64,000 bases of DNA. Source: CAIPAT01 sp041665605 (GTDB lineage: Bacteria > Verrucomicrobiota > Lentisphaeria > Victivallales > Victivallaceae). Below, piece after piece: positions 16,756 through 24,787 of this stretch. Under the pieces are notes generated by a model. The model saw nothing but the letters and a program-made list of their open reading frames with translations. It made no database searches and was not told the origin of the DNA. Made by a program: the position numbers and the translations under genes. The DNA lies in the NCBI GenBank assembly GCA_041665605.1, contig JBAYIO010000010.1, forward strand, positions 13,669-77,668. Direction: 5' to 3'. Within the stretch, counting starts at the first letter, position 1. The number at the start of each line of letters is the position of its first letter.

Positions 16756-17793
16756 TTATATTTCATGGTTTGCCTGTCTATTCTTCAACAGCCGCTGCCG
16801 CTCCTTTCTCGACATTTTAGAGAACCGCCGGGCGGAGGCTTTGTCTGTCCGGGAGAACCGGGAAGCATGGGCGGATGCAGCGAACTCCGAGCTTTTGGAG
16901 AGTCCTTGAGCAGGCAACAGCTCATTCCCATTATTCACCGTATTCACATCGTCTCCAGGACACTCCGAGCTTTTGGAGAGTCTTTGAGCGGAACTGTGTT
17001 CCGCAATGGAGGGTTGTGCGCTGTCACAGCCGCCCGACTCCGAGCTTTTGGAGAGTGCCTGAGCTGACATATTGTCCAGCCAGTAACGGACGGCTTTCAG
17101 ATTGGGCGGGAGCTGACGCTCTGTTATTCTGCGAAAATCGCCGTCGCGATAAGTTTCGGTGGTTACGGTACACTTGCCCAGTGCGATTGCCAGCAGTTGA
17201 CCGCGCAGCCTGGCGTAACATTCCCGCCTGCCGCGTTCCAGCGCGGCGGCGAATTCCGGGAACTGCTTCTTATAATTATAGAATGACGACGGGGCAATTC
17301 CCAGCCGTCCGGCAATCCGTGAATCCGTGTCGCCGTTGCCGGCATGGGTTTCGGCTTCCGCCGGAAAACTTTCATCGTACTTCAAATTTGACGGAATGTT
17401 CATGTTTACGGATGCCGGACTGCTACGGAATTCGACGGGTTCCCCGCCGTCATCAGCATACTGTTTATTCCGCTCCAGCCAGCGAATGACGGCGTTCACA
17501 TCCGGCGCGCGCCGTCGGACGGTTTTGGTTTCGCGCCCGTTGTCTCCGCGTTTGACGGTGGTGACAGAACAGCAGCCCGTTGCCAGGTCCATCAGACTGT
17601 CGCCAACCTTGTCCGCAACCGTCATCCGTCCGGTCTCGACGGCGCCGGCAAATTCCGGGAACTGCCGCTGATAAACGTAAAACGAGTCTTCGGAGATGCC
17701 CAGTTCTGCCGCGATCTCTATGTTTTTAAGTCCTTTCGCCGCGTATTCCCCGGCGCGTTCCGGAAAACTTTCGTCATACTTCAATTTTGTCAT
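16756..17793 (-). CDS. Terminase-small-subunit-like HTH protein with internal duplication and repeat-rich tail
   Basis: This 345-residue protein carries two copies of one domain, residues about 4-110 and 137-245. Each begins L-K-Y-D-E-S-F-P, has a helix-turn-helix with [IR]-A-x-[ER]-L-G-I-[AS]-x-[DS]-S-F-Y and Q-F-P-E-F, and ends in an R-W/Y-W-L region. This resembles stand-alone phage terminase small subunits, which bind DNA, but no terminase large subunit, portal or other phage gene is nearby, so packaging is unlikely. The C-terminal 100 residues are low in complexity: three A-Q-x-L-S-K-S-S-E peptides encoded by the 28-bp repeat, then a basic tail (R-R-F-S-K-M-S-R-K-E-R-Q-R). It may be a mobile or domesticated gene. 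Function is unknown. Confidence 0.55.
   Translation of the reverse strand: MTKLKYDESFPERAGEYAAKGLKNIEIAAELGISEDSFYVYQRQFPEFAGAVETGRMTVADKVGDSLMDLATGCCSVTTVKRGDNGRETKTVRRRAPDVNAVIRWLERNKQYADDGGEPVEFRSSPASVNMNIPSNLKYDESFPAEAETHAGNGDTDSRIAGRLGIAPSSFYNYKKQFPEFAAALERGRRECYARLRGQLLAIALGKCTVTTETYRDGDFRRITERQLPPNLKAVRYWLDNMSAQALSKSSESGGCDSAQPSIAEHSSAQRLSKSSECPGDDVNTVNNGNELLPAQGLSKSSEFAASAHASRFSRTDKASARRFSKMSRKERQRLLKNRQANHEI
16884..16911. repeat. 28-bp palindromic repeat, copy B (in frame)
   Basis: Core ACTCCGAGCTTTTGGAGAGT plus tail CCTTGAGC. On the minus strand it is read as A-Q-G-L-S-K-S-S-E within the terminase-like gene. Confidence 0.9.
16962..16989. repeat. 28-bp palindromic repeat, copy C (in frame)
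   Basis: Identical 20-base core, tail CTTTGAGC; read on the minus strand as A-Q-R-L-S-K-S-S-E. It starts 78 bases (26 codons) after copy B. Confidence 0.9.
17037..17064. repeat. 28-bp palindromic repeat, copy D (in frame)
   Basis: Identical 20-base core, tail GCCTGAGC; read on the minus strand as A-Q-A-L-S-K-S-S-E. It starts 75 bases (25 codons) after copy C. The CTCC and GGAG arms can form a stem. Confidence 0.9.
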
Positions 17794-17984
17794 TTTTCGG
17801 TCTCCATTTTTAACCTTTGTCCAGGCGTCGTGTATCTACCTATAGTAAATTTGTCAACGCAAACTGCGCAGACAGGTTCAAATAACGCGAAAAATGCAAT
17901 TTTAAAAGTCATATATTTTACGACAAAAATACGAATGCAATATTCCTTGAAATTATATTTTCATTCATTTTTATCGAACAATGG

Positions 17985-18019
17985 TTGCTTTTTAATCTAT
18001 TGTGGTATATACTAGTATA
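17985..18019 (+). promoter_or_regulatory. Promoter with overlapping palindromic operator of the GntR-type gene
   Basis: A -35 TTGCTT (17985-17990) and a -10 TATACT (18008-18013) are 17 bases apart. The -10 is the left half of a perfect 12-bp palindrome TATACTAGTATA (18008-18019). A further ATACTAG half site lies at 18035-18041, just before the GAGGTG ribosome-binding site. This layout suits autorepression by the regulator encoded downstream. Confidence 0.5.
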
Positions 18020-18052
18020 GTAATATATAAGTGCATACTAGAGGTGCCATGA

Positions 18053-19168
18053 ATGGACGCTTTTGATATTAATAAGTTTACTAAGAAATTAAAGCTTACC
18101 GGCGGCAGTGATTATTTATCACGAATGCCTTTATATGAATGTATCCGCCGCACTCTTCAGGAGATGATCGTCAGCGGGGAAATCCCCGATGGCTGCCAGT
18201 TGCCGTCTGATAAAATTTTTGCGAAGGCTTTAGGGATTAATCATATAACTCTTGGCAAGGCGCTTAATGAAATCCGCCAATGCGGTTTGCTTATTCGCAA
18301 CCATTCCGGAACGTTTGTTCATTCTCCCAGTCAAGCGGAGATCAATATTTCCGGAACCCAGGAAAAATTGGTTTCGGTAATTTTTGACGATGTCACTTCT
18401 GGAACTTTCCAGTCAGAACTTTTTGTTGCGGTTCATAATGCACTGGTGGCAAATAACCTGGAAATGTTGTTTTCAAGTTCTGCCGGACACGCTGACGCTC
18501 AGTTTGCCGGAATTCGCTCAATGCTGCTGAAGCCTAACTGCTGCGGCTGTCTTGTATGGTCAATTATGAATGCCGGACAGGTTAAAGAACTGATGCGAAT
18601 CAAACCCAGAAATTTTCCACTGATCATACTCGACAAAAATTATTCCGCCATTGCCTACGACAGCGTACTCTATGATATTTTTGATGCCGCCCGCAAAGTA
18701 GGGACCTACTATCTCAAGCAAGGATATCAGAAATTAGCCTTTGTTGGTGACAGCAGCCAAAGGGAATTTATGGAACAGCGAATTGCAGGATTACGCTCAG
18801 TCCTGCGCAGTGCAGAAGATTTAGAACTTATTTATTACGAAGAAAAAGATACAATTATCCTTGACAAATATGAGGAAATTCCGCTTATTACTGCCAATTT
18901 AAAAGCATTGAACTGGTTATATCAGACATGGCAAAGCGACAGGCGCCAAGCCAGGAATTCAATACCGGTAGCGACTTTCGGGACCAGGAATGATCTGCTG
19001 CCGCCATTGCCGGTTTTGGAAGTGATCTTCTCTTCCGAAGAGGTAGGCTATAAATCTGTTGAATTGCTGGTTGCCCGCTTGCACGGCGACCAGAGTAATT
19101 ACCAGAAACACCTGATCAAAGGCATCATTCGCGAACCAGTATTATCAACCGAGCTTGTAATAAAATAA
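18053..19168 (+). CDS. GntR-family regulator with LacI-type sugar-binding domain
   Basis: This 371-residue protein starts at an ATG 6 bases after GAGGTG. Residues about 20-90 are a GntR winged helix: L-Y-E-C-I-R-R-T-L-Q-E-M-I-V-S-G, then I-P-D-G-x-Q-L-P-S-D-K and L-G-I-N-H-I-T-L-G-K-A-L. Residues about 105-371 resemble the periplasmic-binding-protein fold of LacI/GalR and AraR regulators (V-S-V-I-F-D-D, F-P-L-I-I-L-D-K, Y-Q-K-L-A-F-V-G-D). It probably binds a sugar or sugar derivative and controls the following pseudopilin, DUF4838 and oxidoreductase genes, as well as itself through the palindrome at its promoter. The effector is not known. Confidence 0.85.
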   Translation: MDAFDINKFTKKLKLTGGSDYLSRMPLYECIRRTLQEMIVSGEIPDGCQLPSDKIFAKALGINHITLGKALNEIRQCGLLIRNHSGTFVHSPSQAEINISGTQEKLVSVIFDDVTSGTFQSELFVAVHNALVANNLEMLFSSSAGHADAQFAGIRSMLLKPNCCGCLVWSIMNAGQVKELMRIKPRNFPLIILDKNYSAIAYDSVLYDIFDAARKVGTYYLKQGYQKLAFVGDSSQREFMEQRIAGLRSVLRSAEDLELIYYEEKDTIILDKYEEIPLITANLKALNWLYQTWQSDRRQARNSIPVATFGTRNDLLPPLPVLEVIFSSEEVGYKSVELLVARLHGDQSNYQKHLIKGIIREPVLSTELVIK

Positions 19169-19186
19169 CAAATCGAAGGAAGAAAA

Positions 19187-19891
19187 ATGAAAGAAAAACA
19201 ATCAGGTTCCAAAGTATGGATGGGGATGAAAAGGCATATGAAGACGAAATTCACACTTGTTGAACTCCTTGTAGTGATTGCTATTATTGCAATTTTGGCT
19301 GCCATGTTACTGCCAGCCTTGAACAAAGCGCGGGATAGAGCCAGAGACAGTGAATGCACCAGTCAATTTAAACAATATGGTACCGCGTTGCATATGTACA
19401 GCAACGATAACAACGATTTTCTTGGCGCAATATTTCTGCATGGCGGATCGGTTTCCGCAGGCGGAGCAATTACGTTTCCTTCGCTTTTCAATCCCTATCT
19501 TGAGAACAGGAAAGGCTTGACCGGCAAGAGTACTGTTATGCTATGCCCGTATATCGCCCGTAATTATCCGAGCACCAATACATATGTGTCTTACAAATGC
19601 AGTATTTGGTGGAATTGTGACAAAATGGGTTGCAACCGGGCAGTATTGAATAATACGACATACGGCAACTGCGGCCCCGCGCGAAAAACAGGCCAGGTAA
19701 AATATCCGTCAATCGCGCAGATTTTTCGGGATGCGTATTCGAATCAGCATTCCAAGGCTAGTTATGCCAATTGTGGCACTCCGACCACTTTTGTTGATGG
19801 ACACGTCTCCTTTCAAAATTACTATGCTAATCCTGCATCATTAAAGTCCCAGAATAATTATCGCGGATGGGATGCTGATCCCAAGTTTTAA
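19187..19891 (+). CDS. Pseudopilin-like protein (N-terminal methylation, H-X9-DG type)
   Basis: This 234-residue protein has a GAAGGAAG site 5 bases before the ATG. After an 18-residue basic leader comes the prepilin motif F-T-L-V-E-L-L-V-V-I-A-I-I-A-I-L-A, with a conserved Glu5 of the mature part. It continues M-L-L-P-A-L-N-K-A-R, the pattern common to the many pseudopilin paralogues of Lentisphaerae and Planctomycetes. A V-D-G-H-V-S-F motif sits near the C-terminus. Such proteins are inserted in the inner membrane and may be cut by a prepilin peptidase; whether they join a type II-like system is unknown. It lies 18 bases after the regulator gene and 52 before the DUF4838 gene, so it belongs to that operon. 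A second paralogue is at 47581. Confidence 0.8.
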   Translation: MKEKQSGSKVWMGMKRHMKTKFTLVELLVVIAIIAILAAMLLPALNKARDRARDSECTSQFKQYGTALHMYSNDNNDFLGAIFLHGGSVSAGGAITFPSLFNPYLENRKGLTGKSTVMLCPYIARNYPSTNTYVSYKCSIWWNCDKMGCNRAVLNNTTYGNCGPARKTGQVKYPSIAQIFRDAYSNQHSKASYANCGTPTTFVDGHVSFQNYYANPASLKSQNNYRGWDADPKF

Positions 19892-19943
19892 CATAATTAA
19901 TTCTCCGGCATCCGTTGGGATGACATGACTAAGGAAATTCAGG

Positions 19944-22145
19944 ATGAATATAGTAATAAAATCGATAATGCTAATATTTCTGTTCCACGCTATTCTGGTT
20001 AAAACAGATGCAGGAGAAGCCGTGGTAGAGTTAGTTAAACCGGGAAAATCAACAGGCAATATTATTATACCTGCAAATGCTTCCTGCGAACTCAAAGAAA
20101 GCGCCAGGATATTGTCTGACTATATCGCAAAAAGCACTGCCGTTAAATTGCCCGTAATCGCGGAGCCTGGCAAAAAAATTGACGGAACACAGATTTATCT
20201 CGGGAAAACGATCTTCTTTGACTCAAGTAAAATTGAAGTGACCGGTCTTGATGATCAGGGTTTCTTGATCGCCGTTCTCGCCGGCAATATAATTATTTAT
20301 GGCAAAACAGATGACGCAATTGAATTCGGGGTATACGATTTTCTGGAACGATATCTCGGAGTCCGCTGGCTGTTCCCGGGAGAAATCGGAGAATATGTTC
20401 CTAAGCATCTGGAGATTATAATTCCTGTGGGCATGAAAAAAGATAATCCGGCTTTCCTGTCGCGGACAATCAGTCCGTTCGGTAAAAACGGCGATCAAAA
20501 AAATTATACATGGGCGAGGCGCAGCCGCATGATTTCCACCATCGACTTTCATCACTATCTAAATCTGATATTTCCGCCGGCAAAATATGGTAAAAGCCAT
20601 CCTGAATTCTATCCGGAGATTAATGGCAAACGCAGAGTGCCGGGGGACAAAGCGACTACCGACTGGCAGCCTTGTTTTTCACAGCCTGGCACAGTCAATA
20701 TTGCGGCGGAACATATAAATCAAATATTCAAGACAAATCCGGCTTTGATTTCGCGGTCGCTTGGATGCAATGACAATGGCGGATTTTGTGAATGCGCCGC
20801 GTGCATGGGAAATAGTAATAAACTAAATTCGGTAGGCATTCCATCAAGATCGGAAGCCTATTATAAATGGTGCAATCAAATCATTGCCAAAGTCCATCAG
20901 AGTTATCCTGATAAATATCTGGGGATGCTGGCCTATGCCGATGTTATAGAACCTCCGGACTTCAAATTGGATAACGCCCTTGTTCCATACATCTGTTTTG
21001 ACCGGATGATTTGGGTTGACCCGTCCATTCGGGAAGCCGGGCAGGCTTTGAATCGCCGCTGGAGCGAAAAGACGGCCAATCTTGGCTGGTATGATTATAT
21101 TTACGGGTCGACAAATTATGTGATTCCCCGGCTTTATTTTAATTGCATGGCTGAGTATCTGCGATTCGGTTACGGCCAAAATGTCAAATACTATTATGCG
21201 GAAGCTTATCCATCCGCAGACTGGAATGAAGGCCCCAAGCTATATTTGACTTTTAAATTATTGTGGAATCCGAATTTGGATGTTGATGCGGTGCTCAAAG
21301 ATTGGTGCGAATGCGCGGTAGGCAAAGCCGCCGCCGTCGATTTGTATGAATATTACCGGTTTTGGGAAAACTTCTGGACTGTGCGAATTCCGCAAAGTGA
21401 CTGGTTTAGAAATAATAAGCATAATATTTTTCTGCCTTTCAGGGGTATGGGGTATTTGGATATTTTGACCGCTGAAGATCTGAAAACAGCAAAATCATTA
21501 CTGGAGAAGACTGTCCAAAAAGCCCAAACTCCAGAGGAACAGGCGCGAGCAAGATTTTTCCTTAACGGGTATCTTAAAAAGGAACAACTGATTCGAGATT
21601 ATCAACTGGATTTTGTCGCTCTAAATCAAAATCTGGCGCAATATAAAACGATAGAGACTATCGGCAAAACTGAATTTACTAAAGGATTTGAAGAGTGGCG
21701 TGCCTGGCAGCGCAGCTACAGTAAAGCTGATATCAGATTTGATATCCAAACAGGGCATAATGCCAAAGGAGCAATCCGTTTTAATTTGGATAAATCCGCT
21801 AAATCACCAGTAACGATTTTTAAGTCTTTTGAAATCGAAGCGGAAAAAATCTATCAGATAAGCGCGTGGGTAAAACTGGACAGTCTGCCGGAAAATGCTC
21901 AAATTCAATTCATCGTCAAATGGAAAGATGACCGCGGATGGATTGTAAATCGCAAAGAAGGCGATATCCCCCCGCTCGAAAGCGCAGTTGATATTCGCGC
22001 GGATAAAAACGAATGGAAAAAACTGCAAATGGCATTCAAAGCTCCAACTGGCGGCAAATATGCCATAGTCTTTTTCCAGGTGGACAATGCCGCCTCCGGC
22101 ATAGTCTATTTTGATGATTTCATGATGGATAAAATTCAAAAGTGA
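19944..22145 (+). CDS. DUF4838 / alpha-glucuronidase-like secreted glycosidase with C-terminal CBM
   Basis: This 733-residue protein has a signal peptide (residues 1-23, ending T-D-A-G). Residues about 25-150 look like the N-terminal domain of GH67 enzymes: I-I-I-P-A-N-A-S, A-R-I-L-S-D-Y-I, I-Y-L-G-K-T and V-Y-D-F-L-E-R-Y-L-G-V-R-W-L-F-P-G. Residues about 170-500 match the DUF4838 domain, a predicted TIM barrel with C-E-C-A-A-C and Y-A-Y/E-A-Y segments. About 575-730 is a beta-sandwich module similar to CBM4/9 (Y-Q-I-S-A-W-V-K-L, I-V-Y-F-D-D-F). It probably removes an acidic or decorated sugar from polysaccharide outside the cytoplasm, but DUF4838 has no settled activity. AAGGA lies 8 bases before the ATG. 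Confidence 0.75.
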   Translation: MNIVIKSIMLIFLFHAILVKTDAGEAVVELVKPGKSTGNIIIPANASCELKESARILSDYIAKSTAVKLPVIAEPGKKIDGTQIYLGKTIFFDSSKIEVTGLDDQGFLIAVLAGNIIIYGKTDDAIEFGVYDFLERYLGVRWLFPGEIGEYVPKHLEIIIPVGMKKDNPAFLSRTISPFGKNGDQKNYTWARRSRMISTIDFHHYLNLIFPPAKYGKSHPEFYPEINGKRRVPGDKATTDWQPCFSQPGTVNIAAEHINQIFKTNPALISRSLGCNDNGGFCECAACMGNSNKLNSVGIPSRSEAYYKWCNQIIAKVHQSYPDKYLGMLAYADVIEPPDFKLDNALVPYICFDRMIWVDPSIREAGQALNRRWSEKTANLGWYDYIYGSTNYVIPRLYFNCMAEYLRFGYGQNVKYYYAEAYPSADWNEGPKLYLTFKLLWNPNLDVDAVLKDWCECAVGKAAAVDLYEYYRFWENFWTVRIPQSDWFRNNKHNIFLPFRGMGYLDILTAEDLKTAKSLLEKTVQKAQTPEEQARARFFLNGYLKKEQLIRDYQLDFVALNQNLAQYKTIETIGKTEFTKGFEEWRAWQRSYSKADIRFDIQTGHNAKGAIRFNLDKSAKSPVTIFKSFEIEAEKIYQISAWVKLDSLPENAQIQFIVKWKDDRGWIVNRKEGDIPPLESAVDIRADKNEWKKLQMAFKAPTGGKYAIVFFQVDNAASGIVYFDDFMMDKIQK

Positions 22146-22241
22146 ATTTCCCGCGATTTCATGCAGAAAATGAAGATCGTGAGAGAACCATGCTCGCTTG
22201 CTTCATGAATAGACAAATTATTAGAGGGAGATTAAAATAAA

Positions 22242-23537
22242 ATGATTAAGAGAGTTATTATTGCCGGAGCCGGACACCGCAGTTTATGTTATGCCGGTTA
22301 TGCCCAAGCCGCCCCGGATAAGATGCAAATTGTCGGCGTGGCCGAGCCTATCAAGGAACGTCGCGATTTTGTAGCAAAAGCATATAATTTACCGCCGGAA
22401 TGCTGTTTTCACGATGTTGACGAGCTTGTAAAGAAAGAGAAATTTGCCGATGCCGTCATCAACGGCACCATGGATGCGCTCCACGTCGCAACCACCGTGA
22501 AACTGCTGGAAGCCGGTTACGATGTTTTATTGGAAAAACCGTTTGCCATAAACCATGCAGAGGTTATTGAACTTGAAGAGGCGGTGAAACGGACCGGCCG
22601 GATTGTCATGATCTGCCATGTGTTGCGTTATGCCCCGTTCTACGCTGAAATCAAACAGCGGATTTTGAATGGCGATATCGGTAAGATCGTAAATATTCAG
22701 GCAACGGAACATGTGAGCTATCACCATTATGTCGTTGGTTATGTGCGCGGCAAATGGCGCAATCAGGAGATCAGCGGCTCCAGTTTCCTAATGGCTAAAA
22801 GTTGTCACGACCTGGATCTGATTGTCTGGCTGAAAAGCGGGATTAAACCGGTACGGGTCAGCAGTTTTGGCGCCGGAGATTTTTTCTGCCGTGAAAATGC
22901 CCCGAAAAATTCCGGGACGTTATGCCTCGTGGATTGTCCCATCGAAAAGGATTGCATTTATTCGGTGCGCCAGCTCTGTCTGAATCATCCTGAGCGCTGG
23001 GGAGCTTACATCTGGCCGGAACTTGACTACAACGATGAACTGAATACGCCGGAAGAACGGGAACGACGCCTGCGCGACCCCAATGATCGGAATTCATATT
23101 GTGTCTGGAAATGCGACAATAATTTAACGGACAGACAAACCGTAATGGTTGAATTTGCCGACCACGCGCTGGCTACTTTCAATTTAATCGGCAACTGCAC
23201 CCGGCCGCAGCGCAAACTCCATATTATCGGCACTAAAGGCGAGATTCAAGGAGTCCTGGATGATAATAGATTTGTTGTGCGGCACATTGATGTCAGCCCG
23301 AATTGCGAATATCGCGAAGAATGCTTTAATCTGCATCACATGGGAGATACGACAGGCGCGATGGGGGGACATGGCGGAGGAGATTTACGCCTGATAAAAG
23401 ACTTTATAGATGTGATTAACGGGGAATCTCCGTCCATTTCATGTACGCTTCTAGCGGATTCGATTGCCGGGCACAAACTCGGTTTCGCCGCAGATTTGTC
23501 CATGGAGACGCACCAGTGCATCGAACTTAATGATTGA
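22242..23537 (+). CDS. Gfo/Idh/MocA-family oxidoreductase
   Basis: This 431-residue cytoplasmic enzyme has an N-terminal Rossmann fold (I-I-A-G-A-G-H-R), the family signature E-K-P-F-A-I, and the C-terminal domain with S-C-H-D-L-D-L as the likely catalytic segment. These enzymes oxidise, reduce or rearrange sugars and cyclitols with NAD(P). A cysteine-rich insertion (C-L-V-D-C-P-I-E-K-D-C, with further Cys) after residue 225 recurs in one subgroup of this family and could bind a metal. GAGGGAG is 11 bases before the ATG. Its position after the GntR regulator and DUF4838 protein suggests that it processes the sugar that they release. The substrate is unknown. Confidence 0.87.
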   Translation: MIKRVIIAGAGHRSLCYAGYAQAAPDKMQIVGVAEPIKERRDFVAKAYNLPPECCFHDVDELVKKEKFADAVINGTMDALHVATTVKLLEAGYDVLLEKPFAINHAEVIELEEAVKRTGRIVMICHVLRYAPFYAEIKQRILNGDIGKIVNIQATEHVSYHHYVVGYVRGKWRNQEISGSSFLMAKSCHDLDLIVWLKSGIKPVRVSSFGAGDFFCRENAPKNSGTLCLVDCPIEKDCIYSVRQLCLNHPERWGAYIWPELDYNDELNTPEERERRLRDPNDRNSYCVWKCDNNLTDRQTVMVEFADHALATFNLIGNCTRPQRKLHIIGTKGEIQGVLDDNRFVVRHIDVSPNCEYREECFNLHHMGDTTGAMGGHGGGDLRLIKDFIDVINGESPSISCTLLADSIAGHKLGFAADLSMETHQCIELND

Positions 23538-23608
23538 AAACTCATTATTAATTTTTGGATCAATAATTTTAGAACGCTTGGATATTCGCCATGTCGCTTC
23601 CACGGAAC

Positions 23609-24784
23609 TTATTTTCCGGACCGGAATCCGTCCACCCTGATTTGCACAATGAAGATCAGGCCGGTGAGCAGAATCACCAGATAGGGCAGCAGATTGAAGG
23701 TGGTGTGCGCGGCAAGAAAACCGAACGCGGGCGGAATCGTCATAACTCCGACCATTGCCGCGCCGCTTTGATAGCCGATTACGCCGGCGGCGGTCGCATG
23801 GTCGAACCGCTCCGGCACGGCATGCATCATCGCCGGATAGAGCGGAGCCGAGGCAAATCCGAGCAGTCCTATTGCAGACAATGTCAGCGCCTGCGGGCCG
23901 GGAACTGCCATCAGAATCCCGCAGACGAAGGCGAGCAGAACGCCGCATAAAATCTGATATTTATTGCCGAGCCGGTTCGCGATAAAGCCGATCAGGAAGC
24001 GTCCGGCCGTGAGCATAGCGAAGAATGCCGTGGCGGTAAAACCGGCCGTTTCGTTTGATACGCCCCGGGCGGCAGTCAGGAAAGTATAGACCCACAGCCC
24101 CATGCTTACCTCAAAGCCCGCATAGAGCCAGAACGTCAGCGCGCAGCACCAGAAACGGCCGTTCTTTTCAGGTTTCGCATTGACCGGAGGTGTTTCCGCC
24201 GCACTCTTCTTTTCTGTCGCGGTCGAATCGCGCCAGAGTGAAAGTGTCGACAGGAACAATACGGCCAAAACGAATTGCATACTGCCGACAACGGCATAGC
24301 CCCATCGCCACGAGCCGCCGTGAGCAAGAATCATTGTCACGAGGAAAGGCCCGCCGCATGCGCCGATACCCCAGCAGCAATGCAGCCAGTTCATGTCGCG
24401 GCTGGTGTGATGCTTCGCCACATAGGAATTCATGCCGGTGTCAATCGCGCCCTGGCCGAAGCCGAGAGGAATTACCAGCAGCAGCATACACCAGAAGGCC
24501 GGAGACAGGGCGAACCCGAGCAGGGCGGAGCCGGTCATGAAACCGCAGATCATCAGCAGTTTTCCCGTGCTGAACCTGCGCAGGAGCGCGCCGCTGGAAA
24601 AACTGGAGACGGATGAACAAAAGTAAAGAATCAGCGAGAGGATGCCGGCGTAGGCCACCGGCTGATTCAGATCGGCGCGGATGGAACTCCAGGCCACGCC
24701 GAGAATGCCGTCCGGAAGCCCGAGGCTGATAAAGCCGATGTAAATAATGATCAGTAAAATGACTGAACGTTTTCTGTCAAGCAT
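23609..24784 (-). CDS. MFS transporter
   Basis: This 391-residue protein is strongly hydrophobic with about 12 predicted membrane helices. It shows the L-G-L-P-D-G-I-L-G-V-A-W segment in helix 1 and R-F-S-T-G-K between helices 2 and 3, as in a subgroup of sugar or small-solute MFS carriers. R-F-L-I-G-F-I-A-N-R-L-G is the second-half counterpart. It is convergent with the Gfo/Idh/MocA gene (71 bases apart) and directly follows the kinase gene on the minus strand, 3 bases past its stop. It may import the sugar handled by the neighbouring cluster, but co-transcription with the kinase makes that uncertain. Confidence 0.82.
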   Translation of the reverse strand: MLDRKRSVILLIIIYIGFISLGLPDGILGVAWSSIRADLNQPVAYAGILSLILYFCSSVSSFSSGALLRRFSTGKLLMICGFMTGSALLGFALSPAFWCMLLLVIPLGFGQGAIDTGMNSYVAKHHTSRDMNWLHCCWGIGACGGPFLVTMILAHGGSWRWGYAVVGSMQFVLAVLFLSTLSLWRDSTATEKKSAAETPPVNAKPEKNGRFWCCALTFWLYAGFEVSMGLWVYTFLTAARGVSNETAGFTATAFFAMLTAGRFLIGFIANRLGNKYQILCGVLLAFVCGILMAVPGPQALTLSAIGLLGFASAPLYPAMMHAVPERFDHATAAGVIGYQSGAAMVGVMTIPPAFGFLAAHTTFNLLPYLVILLTGLIFIVQIRVDGFRSGK

Positions 24785-24787
24785 GAT

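Noticed and set aside
15387..16766. 459-codon minus-strand ORF opposite the malic enzyme
   Set aside because: The plus strand carries an intact malic enzyme. The antisense product is Gly/His/Asp-rich without a fold, as expected for a codon-bias shadow.
16718..17064. CRISPR-like appearance of the four 28-bp repeats
   Set aside because: Spacers are 138, 50 and 47 bases and three copies are coding and in frame; there is no cas gene or leader, so this is not a CRISPR array.
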